The notes under the pieces were generated by a model, which saw only the letters and a program-made list of their open reading frames with translations, made no database searches and was not told the origin of the DNA. The position numbers were made by a program, and so were the translations under genes. Positions 53,121 to 61,578 of a DNA stretch of 64,000 bases are shown one piece after another; position 1 is the first letter of the stretch; every line of letters starts with the position of its first letter. Origin of the DNA: Tepidicaulis sp002389665 (lineage in GTDB: Bacteria; Pseudomonadota; Alphaproteobacteria; Parvibaculales; Parvibaculaceae); the NCBI RefSeq assembly GCF_965222285.1, contig NZ_OZ244942.1, positions 434,001 to 498,000 of the forward strand, in the 5' to 3' direction.

Positions 53121-54779
53121 ATGGCAATTGGGAAGAAAACCGGCGGCCTTTTGGCGGCAACTGTCCTGGTGGGCGCAGCGCTTTGGTATCTTGCGGCACA
53201 GTATTGGATTTATGTGCCGGGTATTCTTGCAGAATGGCGCGATCCTATTGGCCCGAACCGGCCTGTCGCCTGGGAGAAGGGGCCGGAAGAGGCAGCGCAG
53301 CCAGCAGGCGAACGCGCGCCCAATGTGATCCTCATTCTGGCCGACGATCTGGGCTTCAACGATCTGACCTTTGCAGGCGGTGGGCTTGCCGGCGGCAGCG
53401 TGCCGACGCCCAACATCGATTCCATTGCGAGGAGCGGCGTTACCTTTGCCAATGGCTATGCTGGCAATGCCACCTGCGCGCCCTCCCGCGCGGCGATCAT
53501 GACCGGGCGCTATGCGACCCGTTTCGGCTACGAGTTCACGCCAGCCCCCGTCCCCTTTCACCGGCTGATCGCGAGCTTCAATGAGGATCGCGATCCGCCG
53601 GCCTTCTACCATGCCGAGCGTGAGGCGGAGACGCCGCCGGTCGATGATATGGGCATCCCCCATTCTGAAGTAACGGTCGCCGAGCTTCTTCAGGAGCGCG
53701 GCTATCACACGCTCATGCTCGGCAAGTGGCATCTGGGCGGCGCGCCGGGCATGCGCCCGGATGCCCATGGTTTCGATGAATATCTCGGCTTCATGCCGGG
53801 GGCGGCCATGTTCTTGCCCAAGGACCATCCGGATGCGGTGAACTCCATTCAGGACTTCGACCCGATCGACACCTTCCTCTGGGCGAACCTTCCCTACGCT
53901 ATCCGCTTCAACGGCTCGGGCCGCTTCGAGCCGGATGGTTATATGACCGACTATTTGAGCGCCGAGGCGGTCAACGCCATCGAGGCGAACAAGAACCGTC
54001 CCTTCTTTATGTATCTTGCCTACAACGCCCCGCACACACCGCTTCAGGCAACCCGTGCCGATTACGACGCGCTCTCTCATATCGAGGATCATACCGAGCG
54101 CGTTTACGCCGCGATGATCCGCGCCCTCGACCGGGGGGTGGGCGAGGTACTTGGCGCGCTGAAAGAAAACGGCCTTGAAGACAACACGCTGGTGATTTTT
54201 ACGAGCGATAATGGCGGCGCCCATTATGTGGGTCTGCCCGATCTCAACCGGCCTTACCGGGGCTGGAAAGCGACCTTCTTCGAAGGCGGCATTCATGTGC
54301 CTTACTTCCTTAAATGGCCCAAAGTGCTGCCCGCCGGTACGCAGCTAGCCGCACCTGCCGCGCATATCGACATTTTCTCCACCGTGGCCGCCGCCGCTGG
54401 CGCCGCCCCGCCCGAAGACCGTCAGATCGACGGTATCGACCTTGCCGCCCTGATAAAGGGAGAGCCTGCGCCGTCCCGCCCGCTCTTCTGGCGCTCGGGC
54501 GATTATATGGTCCTGATGGACGAGGGCTGGAAACTGCAGCGCTCCGGCACACAAGACAAAGTCTGGCTCTTCAATCTGAATGATGACCCGACCGAGCAGC
54601 AGGACCTTTCCGCCAGCGAGCCGGAAAAGCTGGCCGAGATGACGGCAAAACTCGATGCGATCAATGCCCGGCAAGGCAAGCCGCTCTGGCCGTCTCTTAT
54701 CGAAGCGCCCATTGCCATCGACCGCCCGCTGAATACGCCGCAGGTAGAAGGAGAGACGTTCATCTACTGGTCGAACTAA
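53121..54779 (+). CDS. Sulfatase (formylglycine-dependent, arylsulfatase type)
   Basis: A 552-residue sulfatase with an N-terminal membrane or signal helix (GLLAATVLVGAALWYLAAQY), so it acts outside the cytoplasm. The calcium-binding Asp pair is in LILADDLGFND, and CAPSRAAIMTGR is the C-x-P-S-R site whose Cys is converted to formylglycine. KWHLGG and TSDNGGAHYVG are the later active-site blocks. Maturation needs an FGE or AtsB enzyme not seen here. The start was set at MAIGKK (53121), 6 bases after GGAGG; an ATG at 53115 abuts the ribosome site. The sulfate ester substrate is unknown. Confidence 0.9.
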   Translation: MAIGKKTGGLLAATVLVGAALWYLAAQYWIYVPGILAEWRDPIGPNRPVAWEKGPEEAAQPAGERAPNVILILADDLGFNDLTFAGGGLAGGSVPTPNIDSIARSGVTFANGYAGNATCAPSRAAIMTGRYATRFGYEFTPAPVPFHRLIASFNEDRDPPAFYHAEREAETPPVDDMGIPHSEVTVAELLQERGYHTLMLGKWHLGGAPGMRPDAHGFDEYLGFMPGAAMFLPKDHPDAVNSIQDFDPIDTFLWANLPYAIRFNGSGRFEPDGYMTDYLSAEAVNAIEANKNRPFFMYLAYNAPHTPLQATRADYDALSHIEDHTERVYAAMIRALDRGVGEVLGALKENGLEDNTLVIFTSDNGGAHYVGLPDLNRPYRGWKATFFEGGIHVPYFLKWPKVLPAGTQLAAPAAHIDIFSTVAAAAGAAPPEDRQIDGIDLAALIKGEPAPSRPLFWRSGDYMVLMDEGWKLQRSGTQDKVWLFNLNDDPTEQQDLSASEPEKLAEMTAKLDAINARQGKPLWPSLIEAPIAIDRPLNTPQVEGETFIYWSN

Positions 54780-54825
54780 GAAGAAGAGCGCGGCGTAACG
54801 CTTGAAAAGAGCGGAGTGGGAGAAT

Positions 54826-54842
54826 ATGTTACAACATAACAT
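54826..54842 (+). promoter_or_regulatory. zur box: Zur-type operator of the zinc operon
   Basis: ATGTTA-N5-TAACAT is a perfect dyad, flanked by A/T (GAAT...TTCC), matching the core of the enterobacterial Zur box ATGTTATANTATAACAT in half-sites and spacing. It lies 22 bases before the His-rich protein gene. Repression by Zur under zinc sufficiency is inferred. Confidence 0.8.
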
Positions 54843-54863
54843 TTCCCCTTTCGGAGGAAGCCT

Positions 54864-55532
54864 ATGCCGGCCAAGACACGACCGCGTCTCTTTTTCTCCG
54901 TTGCATCGCGCAGTGCTTATGCGGCGCTCACCCTTTGCGCTTTGTCTTTTTCGGCGGGCGCGGAGGAGAGACGCCAGGCAGACGCTCATGTGCACGGACA
55001 GGCTGAGCTTTCTATGGCGCTCGACGGCGAGGCGCTGCAGGTCGAGCTGCATAGCCCGCTCGCCAATCTGACGGGGTTCGAACACAGCCCGGAAACGGAC
55101 GAGGAGCGTGCCAAGCTGGCCGCGGCCAAGGAGACGCTGAAAGACGGGGATGCTCTTTTCATTTTCGAAGGCGGGAACTGCGCGTTTGAAGAAGCAGCGC
55201 TCTCCGATCTCAGCTTTGAGAAGCTGGGTGGCATGGAAGAAGAGCACGATGCCCATCATGAAGAGCATGAACATGACAAAGACCATGATCATGATGCCCA
55301 TGATCACGGCGAGCATGATCACGATGCGCACCACGATGCCGGTGAGGCTCATGCGGAGATACGCGCCGTTTATACACTCTCCTGCGCTGCGCCGGCGGAT
55401 ATTGCCGGTTTCGAAACACGCCTCTTTTCTCTTTTCTCCGGGTTTGAGAAGATCGAAGCCGTGTTCTTGAGCGCGGACCGGCAGGCGGCAGAAGTTCTGA
55501 CCCCCGCCCGTCCCGGATGGGAGTTTGAATGA
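54864..55532 (+). CDS. zrgA: ZrgA/DUF2796 periplasmic His-rich zinc protein
   Basis: A 222-residue periplasmic protein with a signal peptide (TLCALSFSAGAEE end near residue 32) and the DUF2796 start AHVHGQAELSMALDGE. Residues about 125-160 are a His/Asp/Glu run (HDKDHDHDAHDHGEHDHD) able to bind zinc or other metals. Vibrio zrgA is part of a zinc-regulated uptake system with an ABC ATPase, a permease and a DUF3299-type partner, and the same order follows here. The gene is directly behind a Zur-type dyad. The ATG has a GGAGGAAG ribosome site. Confidence 0.85.
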   Translation: MPAKTRPRLFFSVASRSAYAALTLCALSFSAGAEERRQADAHVHGQAELSMALDGEALQVELHSPLANLTGFEHSPETDEERAKLAAAKETLKDGDALFIFEGGNCAFEEAALSDLSFEKLGGMEEEHDAHHEEHEHDKDHDHDAHDHGEHDHDAHHDAGEAHAEIRAVYTLSCAAPADIAGFETRLFSLFSGFEKIEAVFLSADRQAAEVLTPARPGWEFE

Positions 55533-55566
55533 GGCTGAATTTTCAGCGCCGCATTGCAGAGGCGAT

Positions 55567-56310
55567 ATGAGCCGGACGCTTGCGCAAGCGCCTCAAGCTG
55601 AGGCGGCCATTGCCTTGCAGGATCTCCGTTTTGCCTGGCCGGGCGGCGCGCCGGTGCTCGATATCCCTGCCCTTCATATCGCAAGGAACGAAAAAGTCTT
55701 CGTCGAAGGGCCCTCGGGCAGCGGCAAGAGCACGCTGCTGGGCCTCATCGGCGGGGTGCTGACACCGGCGCGCGGCAAAGTCCTGCTGCTCGGGCAGGAT
55801 CTCGGCGCGCTCAGCGCGGCGGGCCGTGACAGGTTCCGCGCGGAGCATCTTGGCATCGTCTTTCAGATGTTCAATCTGCTCCCCTATCTCTCGCTGATCG
55901 ACAACGTCATTCTTCCCTGCCGCTTTTCGCTGCGCCGCAGGGAGGTCGCCCTTGCCGCAACGGGCACGCTCACCGGCGAGGCGCGCCGTCTTCTGGCCCA
56001 TCTCGGGCTGCGCGATGAGGCGCTGCTGCAGCGTCCGGTGACGCAGCTTTCCGTCGGTCAGCAGCAGCGTGTCGCCGCCGCCCGCGCGCTGATCGGCGGG
56101 CCGGAAATCCTGATCGCCGATGAACCCACCTCCGCTCTCGATGCGCGCGCCCAAGGCCGGTTTCTGGAACTTCTGATCGAGGAATGCGAGCGGGCGCAAA
56201 GCGCGCTGGTTTTTGTCAGTCACGACACTTCACTCAGCCGGTTCTTCTCCCGCTCCATTGCGCTGCCCGAGGTGAACCGCGCGGCAGCGGCGCCGGAGGA
56301 GGGAGCATGA
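55567..56310 (+). CDS. zrgB: ABC transporter ATPase of the zinc operon (LolD/MacB type)
   Basis: A 247-residue ATPase. Walker A is GPSGSGKST, the Q-loop is VFQMFNLLPYLS, the signature is LSVGQQQRVAAAR and Walker B ILIADEPTSALD, with the switch His in FVSHDTS. It resembles LolD/MacB ATPases, which power extraction by FtsX-type permeases rather than classical import. The start MSRTLAQ (55567) has an AGAGG ribosome site; an earlier TTG at 55525 would overlap the preceding gene. It overlaps the permease start by 4 bases. Confidence 0.85.
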   Translation: MSRTLAQAPQAEAAIALQDLRFAWPGGAPVLDIPALHIARNEKVFVEGPSGSGKSTLLGLIGGVLTPARGKVLLLGQDLGALSAAGRDRFRAEHLGIVFQMFNLLPYLSLIDNVILPCRFSLRRREVALAATGTLTGEARRLLAHLGLRDEALLQRPVTQLSVGQQQRVAAARALIGGPEILIADEPTSALDARAQGRFLELLIEECERAQSALVFVSHDTSLSRFFSRSIALPEVNRAAAAPEEGA

Positions 56311-57578
56311 ACCGTTTCTTCTTTCTGCCCCTGGCCGCCCGCTCGCTGATGAACCGGCGCGTCACGGCGCTCCTCACGCTTTTTGCTATCGCGCTTTCCG
56401 TCATGCTGTTTTTAGGTGTCGAGAAGATCCGCCTCGGCGCGAAGGAAAGTTTCGACAACACGATCTCGGGCACGGACCTTATCGTCGGCGCGCGCTCGGG
56501 TTCGGTCAACTTGCTGCTCTATTCCGTCTTCCGCATCGGTGATGCGACGAACAACATTACCTGGGAAAGCTACCGCGAATTCACCGAGCATCCCGACACG
56601 GCCTGGACGGTGCCGATTTCGCTCGGCGATTCCCATCGCGGTTTCCGCGTCATGGGCACGACGGGAGCCTATTTCGAGCATTATCAATACGGCCAGCGCC
56701 GCCCGCTCGTATTCAGCGAAGGCGCGCCCTTCGAAGATGTTTTCGATGCGGTGCTCGGCGCTGAAGTCGCAAGCCGCCTTGGGTATGAGCTCGGGGATGC
56801 CATCACGCTCTCCCATGGCATCGGTGAGACGAGTTTCGCCAATCATGAGAACAAGCCCTTCCGCGTGGCCGGCATTCTAAAGCGCACCGGCACACCGGTG
56901 GACAGCACCGTGCATGTGCCCCTGGAAGGGATCGAGGCCATTCATCTGGGCTGGGAAAGCGGCGCCCGCAGCCCGCTTGCCGCGCTTTATACGCCCGAGC
57001 GCGTGCGCCAGATGGAATTGCAGCCTGCCGAGATCACCGCCTTCTTCATGGGCCTGAAATCGCGTATCGCCGCGCTCAAGGTTCAGCGCGAGATCAATCA
57101 ATATAAGAGCGAACCCTTGCAGGCCGTCATTCCGGGCGTTGCCCTTTCCCAGCTTTGGCGGGTGGTTTCGGTGGCCGAAACGGCGCTCACCTCCATTGCC
57201 GCTTTTGTCGTCTTTACCGGGCTTTTGGGCATGCTCACCGCGATCATGACGAGTCTGAACGAACGGCGGCGGGAAATGGCGATCCTGCGCTCGGTAGGCG
57301 CCCGGCCCTGGATGATTTTCGCACTTTTGATGAGCGAGGCAGCGCTTTTGGCGCTAGCCGGCGCGCTCTCAGGCATTGCGGCCATCTATATAGCGCTTAC
57401 CGCGGCCCGCTCCTTTATCGAGGCGCAGCTTGGAATTTTCCTCGGCGCCCTTCAACCCGGCCTCTATGATCTTTATCTTATCCTGGCCGTCGTCGGCGCG
57501 GCGCTGCTTCTCGGGCTCTTTCCAGCCCTGCGCGCTTACCGCAATTCGCTTGCCGACGGTCTGACGGTCAGAGTTTAA
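56307..57578 (+). CDS. zrgC: FtsX/MacB-type ABC permease of the zinc operon
   Basis: A 423-residue permease with an N-terminal membrane helix (VTALLTLFAIALSVMLFLGV), a large periplasmic MacB-PCD domain (residues about 45-260), and three C-terminal helices of the FtsX domain (SIAAFVVFTGLLGMLTAIMT and following, with the ERRREMAILRSVGARPW cytoplasmic loop that contacts the ATPase). Such permeases act as mechanotransmitters, so the system may move zinc-bound or outer-membrane partner proteins rather than carry free zinc. ATGA overlap with the ATPase gene. Confidence 0.85.
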   Translation: MNRFFFLPLAARSLMNRRVTALLTLFAIALSVMLFLGVEKIRLGAKESFDNTISGTDLIVGARSGSVNLLLYSVFRIGDATNNITWESYREFTEHPDTAWTVPISLGDSHRGFRVMGTTGAYFEHYQYGQRRPLVFSEGAPFEDVFDAVLGAEVASRLGYELGDAITLSHGIGETSFANHENKPFRVAGILKRTGTPVDSTVHVPLEGIEAIHLGWESGARSPLAALYTPERVRQMELQPAEITAFFMGLKSRIAALKVQREINQYKSEPLQAVIPGVALSQLWRVVSVAETALTSIAAFVVFTGLLGMLTAIMTSLNERRREMAILRSVGARPWMIFALLMSEAALLALAGALSGIAAIYIALTAARSFIEAQLGIFLGALQPGLYDLYLILAVVGAALLLGLFPALRAYRNSLADGLTVRV

Positions 57579-57586
57579 AGGTGGTG

Positions 57587-58129
57587 ATGATGTTTTCGCT
57601 CCGGCACTTCCTGTTCCTTGCGGCATTTGTTCTTTCGTTGGGCGCGGTGCTGCCGCTCAGCGCGGCGGAAGATGAGGGCGAGCAGGTCACCTTGTCCTGG
57701 GAGGACCTTATGCCGCCCGGCGAGGAAGAGCGGCTCATGGAGCTTTACGAGCAGCAGATGAGCACCATGCCGGATATGAGCCTCATCCCGGAAGGCAGCG
57801 CTGCCGACAAGCCCATACAGTTCGGCACCTATAATGTGGTGGAAGACCTGAACGGTAAAAACATCCGCATCCCCGGCTTCATGGTGCCGTTCGAGCTGAA
57901 TGCGGGTGAGGTGACGGAATTTCTGCTCGTGCCTTATTTCGGCGCCTGCATTCACGTGCCCCCGCCGCCACCCAATCAGATTATCTATGTGACGGCGAAG
58001 GAAGACGTGCTCTTTACCTGGGACGCAGTCTGGATCGAAGGCGTCTTGAAGACCGACAAGCATCTCAACGATCTCGGCAATGCCGCTTATACGCTGGAGC
58101 TGACCAAGGTCGAGGCTTACGAGAGCTAG
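57587..58129 (+). CDS. DUF3299 periplasmic protein of the zinc operon
   Basis: A 180-residue secreted protein: signal peptide (LFLAAFVLSLGAVLPLSA), then the DUF3299 domain with IRIPGFMVPFELNAGEVTEF and PYFGACIHVPPPPPNQIIYV, where a Cys and a His sit close together (GACIHVPPPP) as a possible metal site. DUF3299 genes accompany DUF2796 and MacB-like genes in zinc-regulated clusters. It starts 8 bases after the permease; the exact ATG (57587 or 57590) is uncertain. It completes the four-gene operon. Confidence 0.8.
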   Translation: MMFSLRHFLFLAAFVLSLGAVLPLSAAEDEGEQVTLSWEDLMPPGEEERLMELYEQQMSTMPDMSLIPEGSAADKPIQFGTYNVVEDLNGKNIRIPGFMVPFELNAGEVTEFLLVPYFGACIHVPPPPPNQIIYVTAKEDVLFTWDAVWIEGVLKTDKHLNDLGNAAYTLELTKVEAYES

Positions 58130-58138
58130 GCGCGCCTC

Positions 58139-59893
58139 CTAACTCTCTTTTTCCGAAGCGCTCTTGCCTTCGATGACATCGGCGATCGGCGCATATTGAT
58201 CCTGGCGGATGCGCTCGATGATCGTGTTGACCGCCTCCATGGGTGTGCCCAGCGCATGGAGCACCTGGCCGGACAGCTGCAGGCTCGCTTCCAGCGTTTC
58301 GGGCACCACATGGCGGGCACCGAGCTTCATATAGCGGTCGGCTTCCTCGGCATTCGCCGCGCGCACAAAGACCGGCACATCCGGCCACATATCCCGCACG
58401 ATCTCGAAAGCTTTGTGGGCGGCCTGCGGCGCATCGAGCGTGATGACGATGGCGGCGGCGCGGGAAGCGCCGAAGCGTTCCAGCACATCCGGGCGTATGG
58501 CATCGCCGTAAAAAACCGGCTCGCTGCGCGCCCGGCAGGCTTTGATGAGCGAGGGGTCGAGATCGAGCGCCACATAAGGCACGGTCTGCAGGCGCATGAG
58601 ATCGGCCACCGTCTGCCCGACCCGGCCATACCCGCAAATCACCACATGGTCGCGCAGCGTGTCGTCATGGGCCGGGCGCTCGCGCGCGGCCTGCGCGCCT
58701 TCATAGCGTTTGACGAGCCATGCACTGAACGGCACGAGAAGCGGCGTGAGCGCCATGGAAAGCCCGGCCAGTACCGCCATGAACTGGCCCGTCTCCGGCG
58801 GAATGAGCTTGAAGGTGAGCGCCGAAGCCAGAATGACGAAAGCGAACTCGCCGGCTTCTGCAAGTGAAAGGCCGGTGCGCACCGCTTCCGGCCGCGTCAG
58901 CCCGAAGGCGAGGGCGAGACCCGTGGTAATCGCCGTCTTCAGCGCCAGGAGCCCGGCAAGCGAGAAAAGCAGCCAGCCTAAACTGTCGAGTAGCACGGAA
59001 AGATCGAGCGCCATGCCGACGGAGATGAAAAAGAGCCCGAGCAAGAGCCCTTTGAAGGGCATGATGTCGGCTTCCACCTGATGGCGGAATTCCGTTTCCG
59101 CCAGGATGAGCCCGGCAAGAAACGCCCCGAGCGCCATGGAAAGCCCTGCCATTTCCGTCGCCGCCGCGATTCCGAGAATGATGAAAAGGGCGGTCGCCGC
59201 GTTCAGTTCCGTGCTGCCCACATTGGCGACGATGCTAAGAAGCCCGCGTAAGACGATCCGCCCGAGAAAGAGCAGAATGACGACGGCGAGCGCCGCTTTG
59301 CCGAGCGTCCAGAGCCCATCGGCGAAAAGATTGCTGCCTTCCGCCGAACTGCCGAAGGCGGTGACGAGAATGAGAATGGGGGCGACGGCAAGATCTTGAA
59401 AAAGTAGAACGGAAAAGCTCACCCGGCCGAAGCGCGAGGCGATCTCGCCGCGCTCGCTCAAGGTCTGCATGACCATGGCGGTGGAGGACAGGGCAAGGCC
59501 CGCGCCGATAAGAAGGGCGGCGGCGGGCGCATTGCCCCAGGCATAGGCAACGGCGGCAATGGCAATGGCGGTGATGAAAACCTGCGCCGCGCCGAGCCCG
59601 AACACATAGCGGCGCATGGCGCGCAGCCGCTCGACCGAAAGTTCGAGCCCGATGGTGAAAAGCAGAAAGACGACGCCGAATTCGGCGATCGTGCGCACCC
59701 CCTCGATATCCGCGATCACCGCAAAGCCGGAGGGGCCGATAATCGCCCCGGTGATGAGGAAGCCCAATATGGGGCTCGCCTTCAGCTTCTGAAAGAGCGG
59801 CACCAGAATGATAGAGGCAAGCAGGAAGGTGAGGATTTCACGCAAGGCTGGAATGCCGTGACCGATTTCCCCAAAACCCATTTCTTCCAGCAT
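58139..59893 (-). CDS. CPA2 cation:proton antiporter (KefB/KefC-type)
   Basis: A 584-residue inner-membrane antiporter. About twelve membrane helices (ASPILGFLITGAIIGPSGFA, EFGVVFLLFTIGLELSVERL) form the Na/H-exchanger domain; from about residue 400 a TrkA-N/RCK domain follows with the nucleotide motif VICGYGRVGQTVADL. This layout fits Kef-type glutathione-gated K efflux or K/H exchangers (YbaL, KefB). The final 40 residues are a short charged tail. The ATG at 59893 follows GGGGGTTTT. It converges with the zinc operon, 9 bases apart. Confidence 0.9.
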   Translation of the reverse strand: MLEEMGFGEIGHGIPALREILTFLLASIILVPLFQKLKASPILGFLITGAIIGPSGFAVIADIEGVRTIAEFGVVFLLFTIGLELSVERLRAMRRYVFGLGAAQVFITAIAIAAVAYAWGNAPAAALLIGAGLALSSTAMVMQTLSERGEIASRFGRVSFSVLLFQDLAVAPILILVTAFGSSAEGSNLFADGLWTLGKAALAVVILLFLGRIVLRGLLSIVANVGSTELNAATALFIILGIAAATEMAGLSMALGAFLAGLILAETEFRHQVEADIMPFKGLLLGLFFISVGMALDLSVLLDSLGWLLFSLAGLLALKTAITTGLALAFGLTRPEAVRTGLSLAEAGEFAFVILASALTFKLIPPETGQFMAVLAGLSMALTPLLVPFSAWLVKRYEGAQAARERPAHDDTLRDHVVICGYGRVGQTVADLMRLQTVPYVALDLDPSLIKACRARSEPVFYGDAIRPDVLERFGASRAAAIVITLDAPQAAHKAFEIVRDMWPDVPVFVRAANAEEADRYMKLGARHVVPETLEASLQLSGQVLHALGTPMEAVNTIIERIRQDQYAPIADVIEGKSASEKES

Positions 59894-59983
59894 CAAAACC
59901 CCCGGCTTTTGTCTTTAGTGAGCTAAGCCTGTCTGACCCCTCAAGGCAAGGCGATGAGACAAAAGCGGGGGCAGAAAATAAAG

Positions 59984-60016
59984 AAAAAGGAGCGGGCTCG
60001 AGGCGCGCTCCTTTTC
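59984..60016 (-). terminator. Terminator of the entericidin-like gene
   Basis: AAAGGAGCG / CGCTCCTTT 9-bp stem; on the minus strand the T-run is the complement of the AAATAAAGAAAAA tract. It lies 35 bases beyond the small gene's stop. Confidence 0.7.
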
Positions 60017-60050
60017 GTTTCCGTAGAGGCTGCGACCGAAGGCGGCAGAC

Positions 60051-60209
60051 TTAATGCTTGGCCTCTTCGGCCTCCCTCGAAATGGCGTCACCGGCTTGTT
60101 CCATATCCTGGCCGAACCCTTCCACCGTGTTGCAGGCGCCGAGGGTCAGGGAAGAGGCAATGAGCCCGAAAGCCAGAAACGCTTTCACCGTTTTTTCAAG
60201 CATAGACAT
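60051..60209 (-). CDS. Entericidin A/B family small lipoprotein
   Basis: A 52-residue lipoprotein, too short for usual ORF cut-offs. Translating the minus strand gives a signal segment (KAFLAFGLIASSLTLGAC) with the lipobox LGAC, then the entericidin-type core NTVEGFGQDMEQAGDAISRE and a Glu/Lys end. Enterobacterial EcnA/EcnB are stress-linked antidote and toxin lipoproteins; the role here is unknown. AAAGGAA lies 7 bases before the ATG at 60209 (ATG at 60203 also possible). It is downstream of another small acidic lipoprotein on the same strand. Confidence 0.85.
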   Translation of the reverse strand: MSMLEKTVKAFLAFGLIASSLTLGACNTVEGFGQDMEQAGDAISREAEEAKH

Positions 60210-60266
60210 GACAAATTCCTTTCATGGAAGGCAAACGGTCTAGTCATCAGAGGGGCGCGGCTACCT

Positions 60267-60452
60267 TTACGGATTGTTGCCGTCGTCCAGGTCTTCGGTC
60301 GCCTCATCCATGGCATCGCCCATTTCTTCCGCCGTTTCGTCGATGCTTTCCCCGGCCCGTTCGGCGGGACCTTCTTCTTCACAGGCGGCAAGCAGCCCGC
60401 CGCTCAAAAGAAGAGCGGCAAGCGTAGCAGAGAGTTTGGCATTCGGTTTCAT
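60267..60452 (-). CDS. Small acidic lipoprotein
   Basis: A 61-residue lipoprotein with a signal peptide (ATLAALLLSGGLLAAC) and lipobox LAAC at residues about 21-24. The mature part is very acidic and helical (ERAGESIDETAEEMGDAMDE), with a heptad look reminiscent of stress-linked entericidin relatives, but it is not a clear member of a named family. It is 57 bases upstream of the entericidin-like gene; whether they share a transcript is not clear. Confidence 0.75.
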   Translation of the reverse strand: MKPNAKLSATLAALLLSGGLLAACEEEGPAERAGESIDETAEEMGDAMDEATEDLDDGNNP

Positions 60453-60589
60453 AGCGCTGCTCCGTTTTGCGTCGTTGTAACTGTCAGCACGATTAACGGA
60501 GGAGGGGGCGTGAGGTTCCCGTGTTTTAGGCCGCGGAACCTCTCACGGCCCCATGCGTTGTTAAAGCCAAGAAGCACAAGGAGATTTTC

Positions 60590-60766
60590 ATGCTTGGATG
60601 GGCTTTGACATTTTTTATCATCGCGATCATCGCCGGTGTCTTCGGCTTCGGCGGTGTCGCATCCGCCGCCACGGGCATTGCGCAGATTCTGTTCTTTATC
60701 TTCCTGGCACTGCTCGTGATCTCGCTGATCGCGCACGCCGTGCGCGGCAGACCGCCGCCGGTCTAA
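60590..60766 (+). CDS. DUF1328 small membrane protein (YtjA-like)
   Basis: A 58-residue protein with two membrane helices (ALTFFIIAIIAGVFGFGGVA and QILFFIFLALLVISLIAHAV) separated by SAATGIA, the exact pattern of DUF1328/UPF0391 (E. coli YtjA). Its function is unknown; such genes are often stress-induced. AAGGAG precedes the ATG by 8 bases. It is divergent from the small lipoprotein gene. Confidence 0.88.
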   Translation: MLGWALTFFIIAIIAGVFGFGGVASAATGIAQILFFIFLALLVISLIAHAVRGRPPPV

Positions 60767-60789
60767 GCCGGAGGCGCTGAAAAGGTGAA

Positions 60790-60826
60790 AGGCCGGTCCG
60801 TTATTTAAAGGCGGGCCGGCTTTTCC
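60790..60826 (+). terminator. Terminator after the DUF1328 gene
   Basis: GCCGGTCCG and CGGGCCGGC pair (one G-T) across a 14-16-base loop, followed by TTTTCCGTTT. It is 30 bases after the DUF1328 stop and just beyond the end of the convergent marR-type gene. Confidence 0.65.
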
Positions 60827-60829
60827 GTT

Positions 60830-61408
60830 TCAGTGAGGTTGATGCTTTTCGGTGCGGTCGAGCGCGCCGACGGAGAGCACGGGCGAGGCATCGAGCTCCC
60901 CGGCATCCAGCATGCTTGCCACCCGCTGAAGCGCGGCGAGGATGAAGGATTGTTCCCAATCTTCCAGCTGGTCGAACTGCACGATGAACCGTTCCTGCAG
61001 GATGGTGGGCGCCGCTTCGATCATGGCGCTGCCTTCCTCGGTCAGGTAAAGCTCGACGCGCCGCCGGTCTAGATCGGAGCGTTTGCGCTGCACGAGGGTG
61101 CGGCTTTCCAGTTTATCGATGAGCGCCGTCACCGTTGCCTGGCGCAGCGACACGCGTTCGGCCAGCTTGGTGATGGTCAGCCCCGGCGAGCGCTTGAGCA
61201 GCTGCATGACGACGAGCTGGGAGGTGGTCAGGCCCGTCTGCTTGGCCAGCTGACGCCCGTCCATATCCGTCGCCCGGATGATCTGACGAAGGGCGACAAG
61301 GGCGTCGGCCGCCAATTTCGATTCCATAGACATCTCCACAAGTTCGCGCAGCGTGCGGGCGCGCGCATCGGAATCCTGCCATTTCCGTTCATTTGAGGTG
61401 AGTGTCAA
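60830..61408 (-). CDS. ectR: MarR family regulator of ectoine genes (EctR-like)
   Basis: A 192-residue MarR-type winged-helix repressor. The DNA-binding part is LTTSQLVVMQLLKRSPGLTI and AERVSLRQATVTALIDKLES, followed by the wing RKRSDLDRRRVELYLTEEG. EctR proteins of methylotrophs and other halophiles are divergent from ectA and repress ectABC at low salt; position and size fit. The 5' end is uncertain: the ORF opens with TTG at 61408, and MSMESK about 28 codons in (ATG) is an alternative that would give a standard MarR length. Confidence 0.75.
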   Translation of the reverse strand: MTLTSNERKWQDSDARARTLRELVEMSMESKLAADALVALRQIIRATDMDGRQLAKQTGLTTSQLVVMQLLKRSPGLTITKLAERVSLRQATVTALIDKLESRTLVQRKRSDLDRRRVELYLTEEGSAMIEAAPTILQERFIVQFDQLEDWEQSFILAALQRVASMLDAGELDASPVLSVGALDRTEKHQPH

Positions 61409-61578
61409 GGACCTTGTTCCCTTCCTTCACGTTTGTTCAACCAATCAAACAGATATATAGATTGAAAATATAGATCAATGGTGTATTTAAAAGGGCGTCG
61501 GGAGACAAATGGCGGAAAAAAGCCATTTTTTCCGATTAAAAGTTTAGATAATTGATTGAAAAGCAACGAGATTCGACG
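61409..61578. promoter_or_regulatory. Divergent ectR/ectA control region
   Basis: 170 bases, AT-rich compared with its flanks. ATTGA-N9-TCAAT (61461-61479) is an inverted repeat that could be the regulator site. AAATGGC / GCCATTT (61507-61528) with an A-rich loop is followed by a T-run, looking like a small terminator in the ect leader. GATAAT at 61547 is a possible -10 box close to ectA. Roles are inferred. Confidence 0.55.

Noticed and set aside
55245..55330. Repeat-like CATGATCATGATGC tract as a DNA repeat element
   Set aside because: It is explained by codons for the His/Asp-rich metal-binding run of the ZrgA-like protein.
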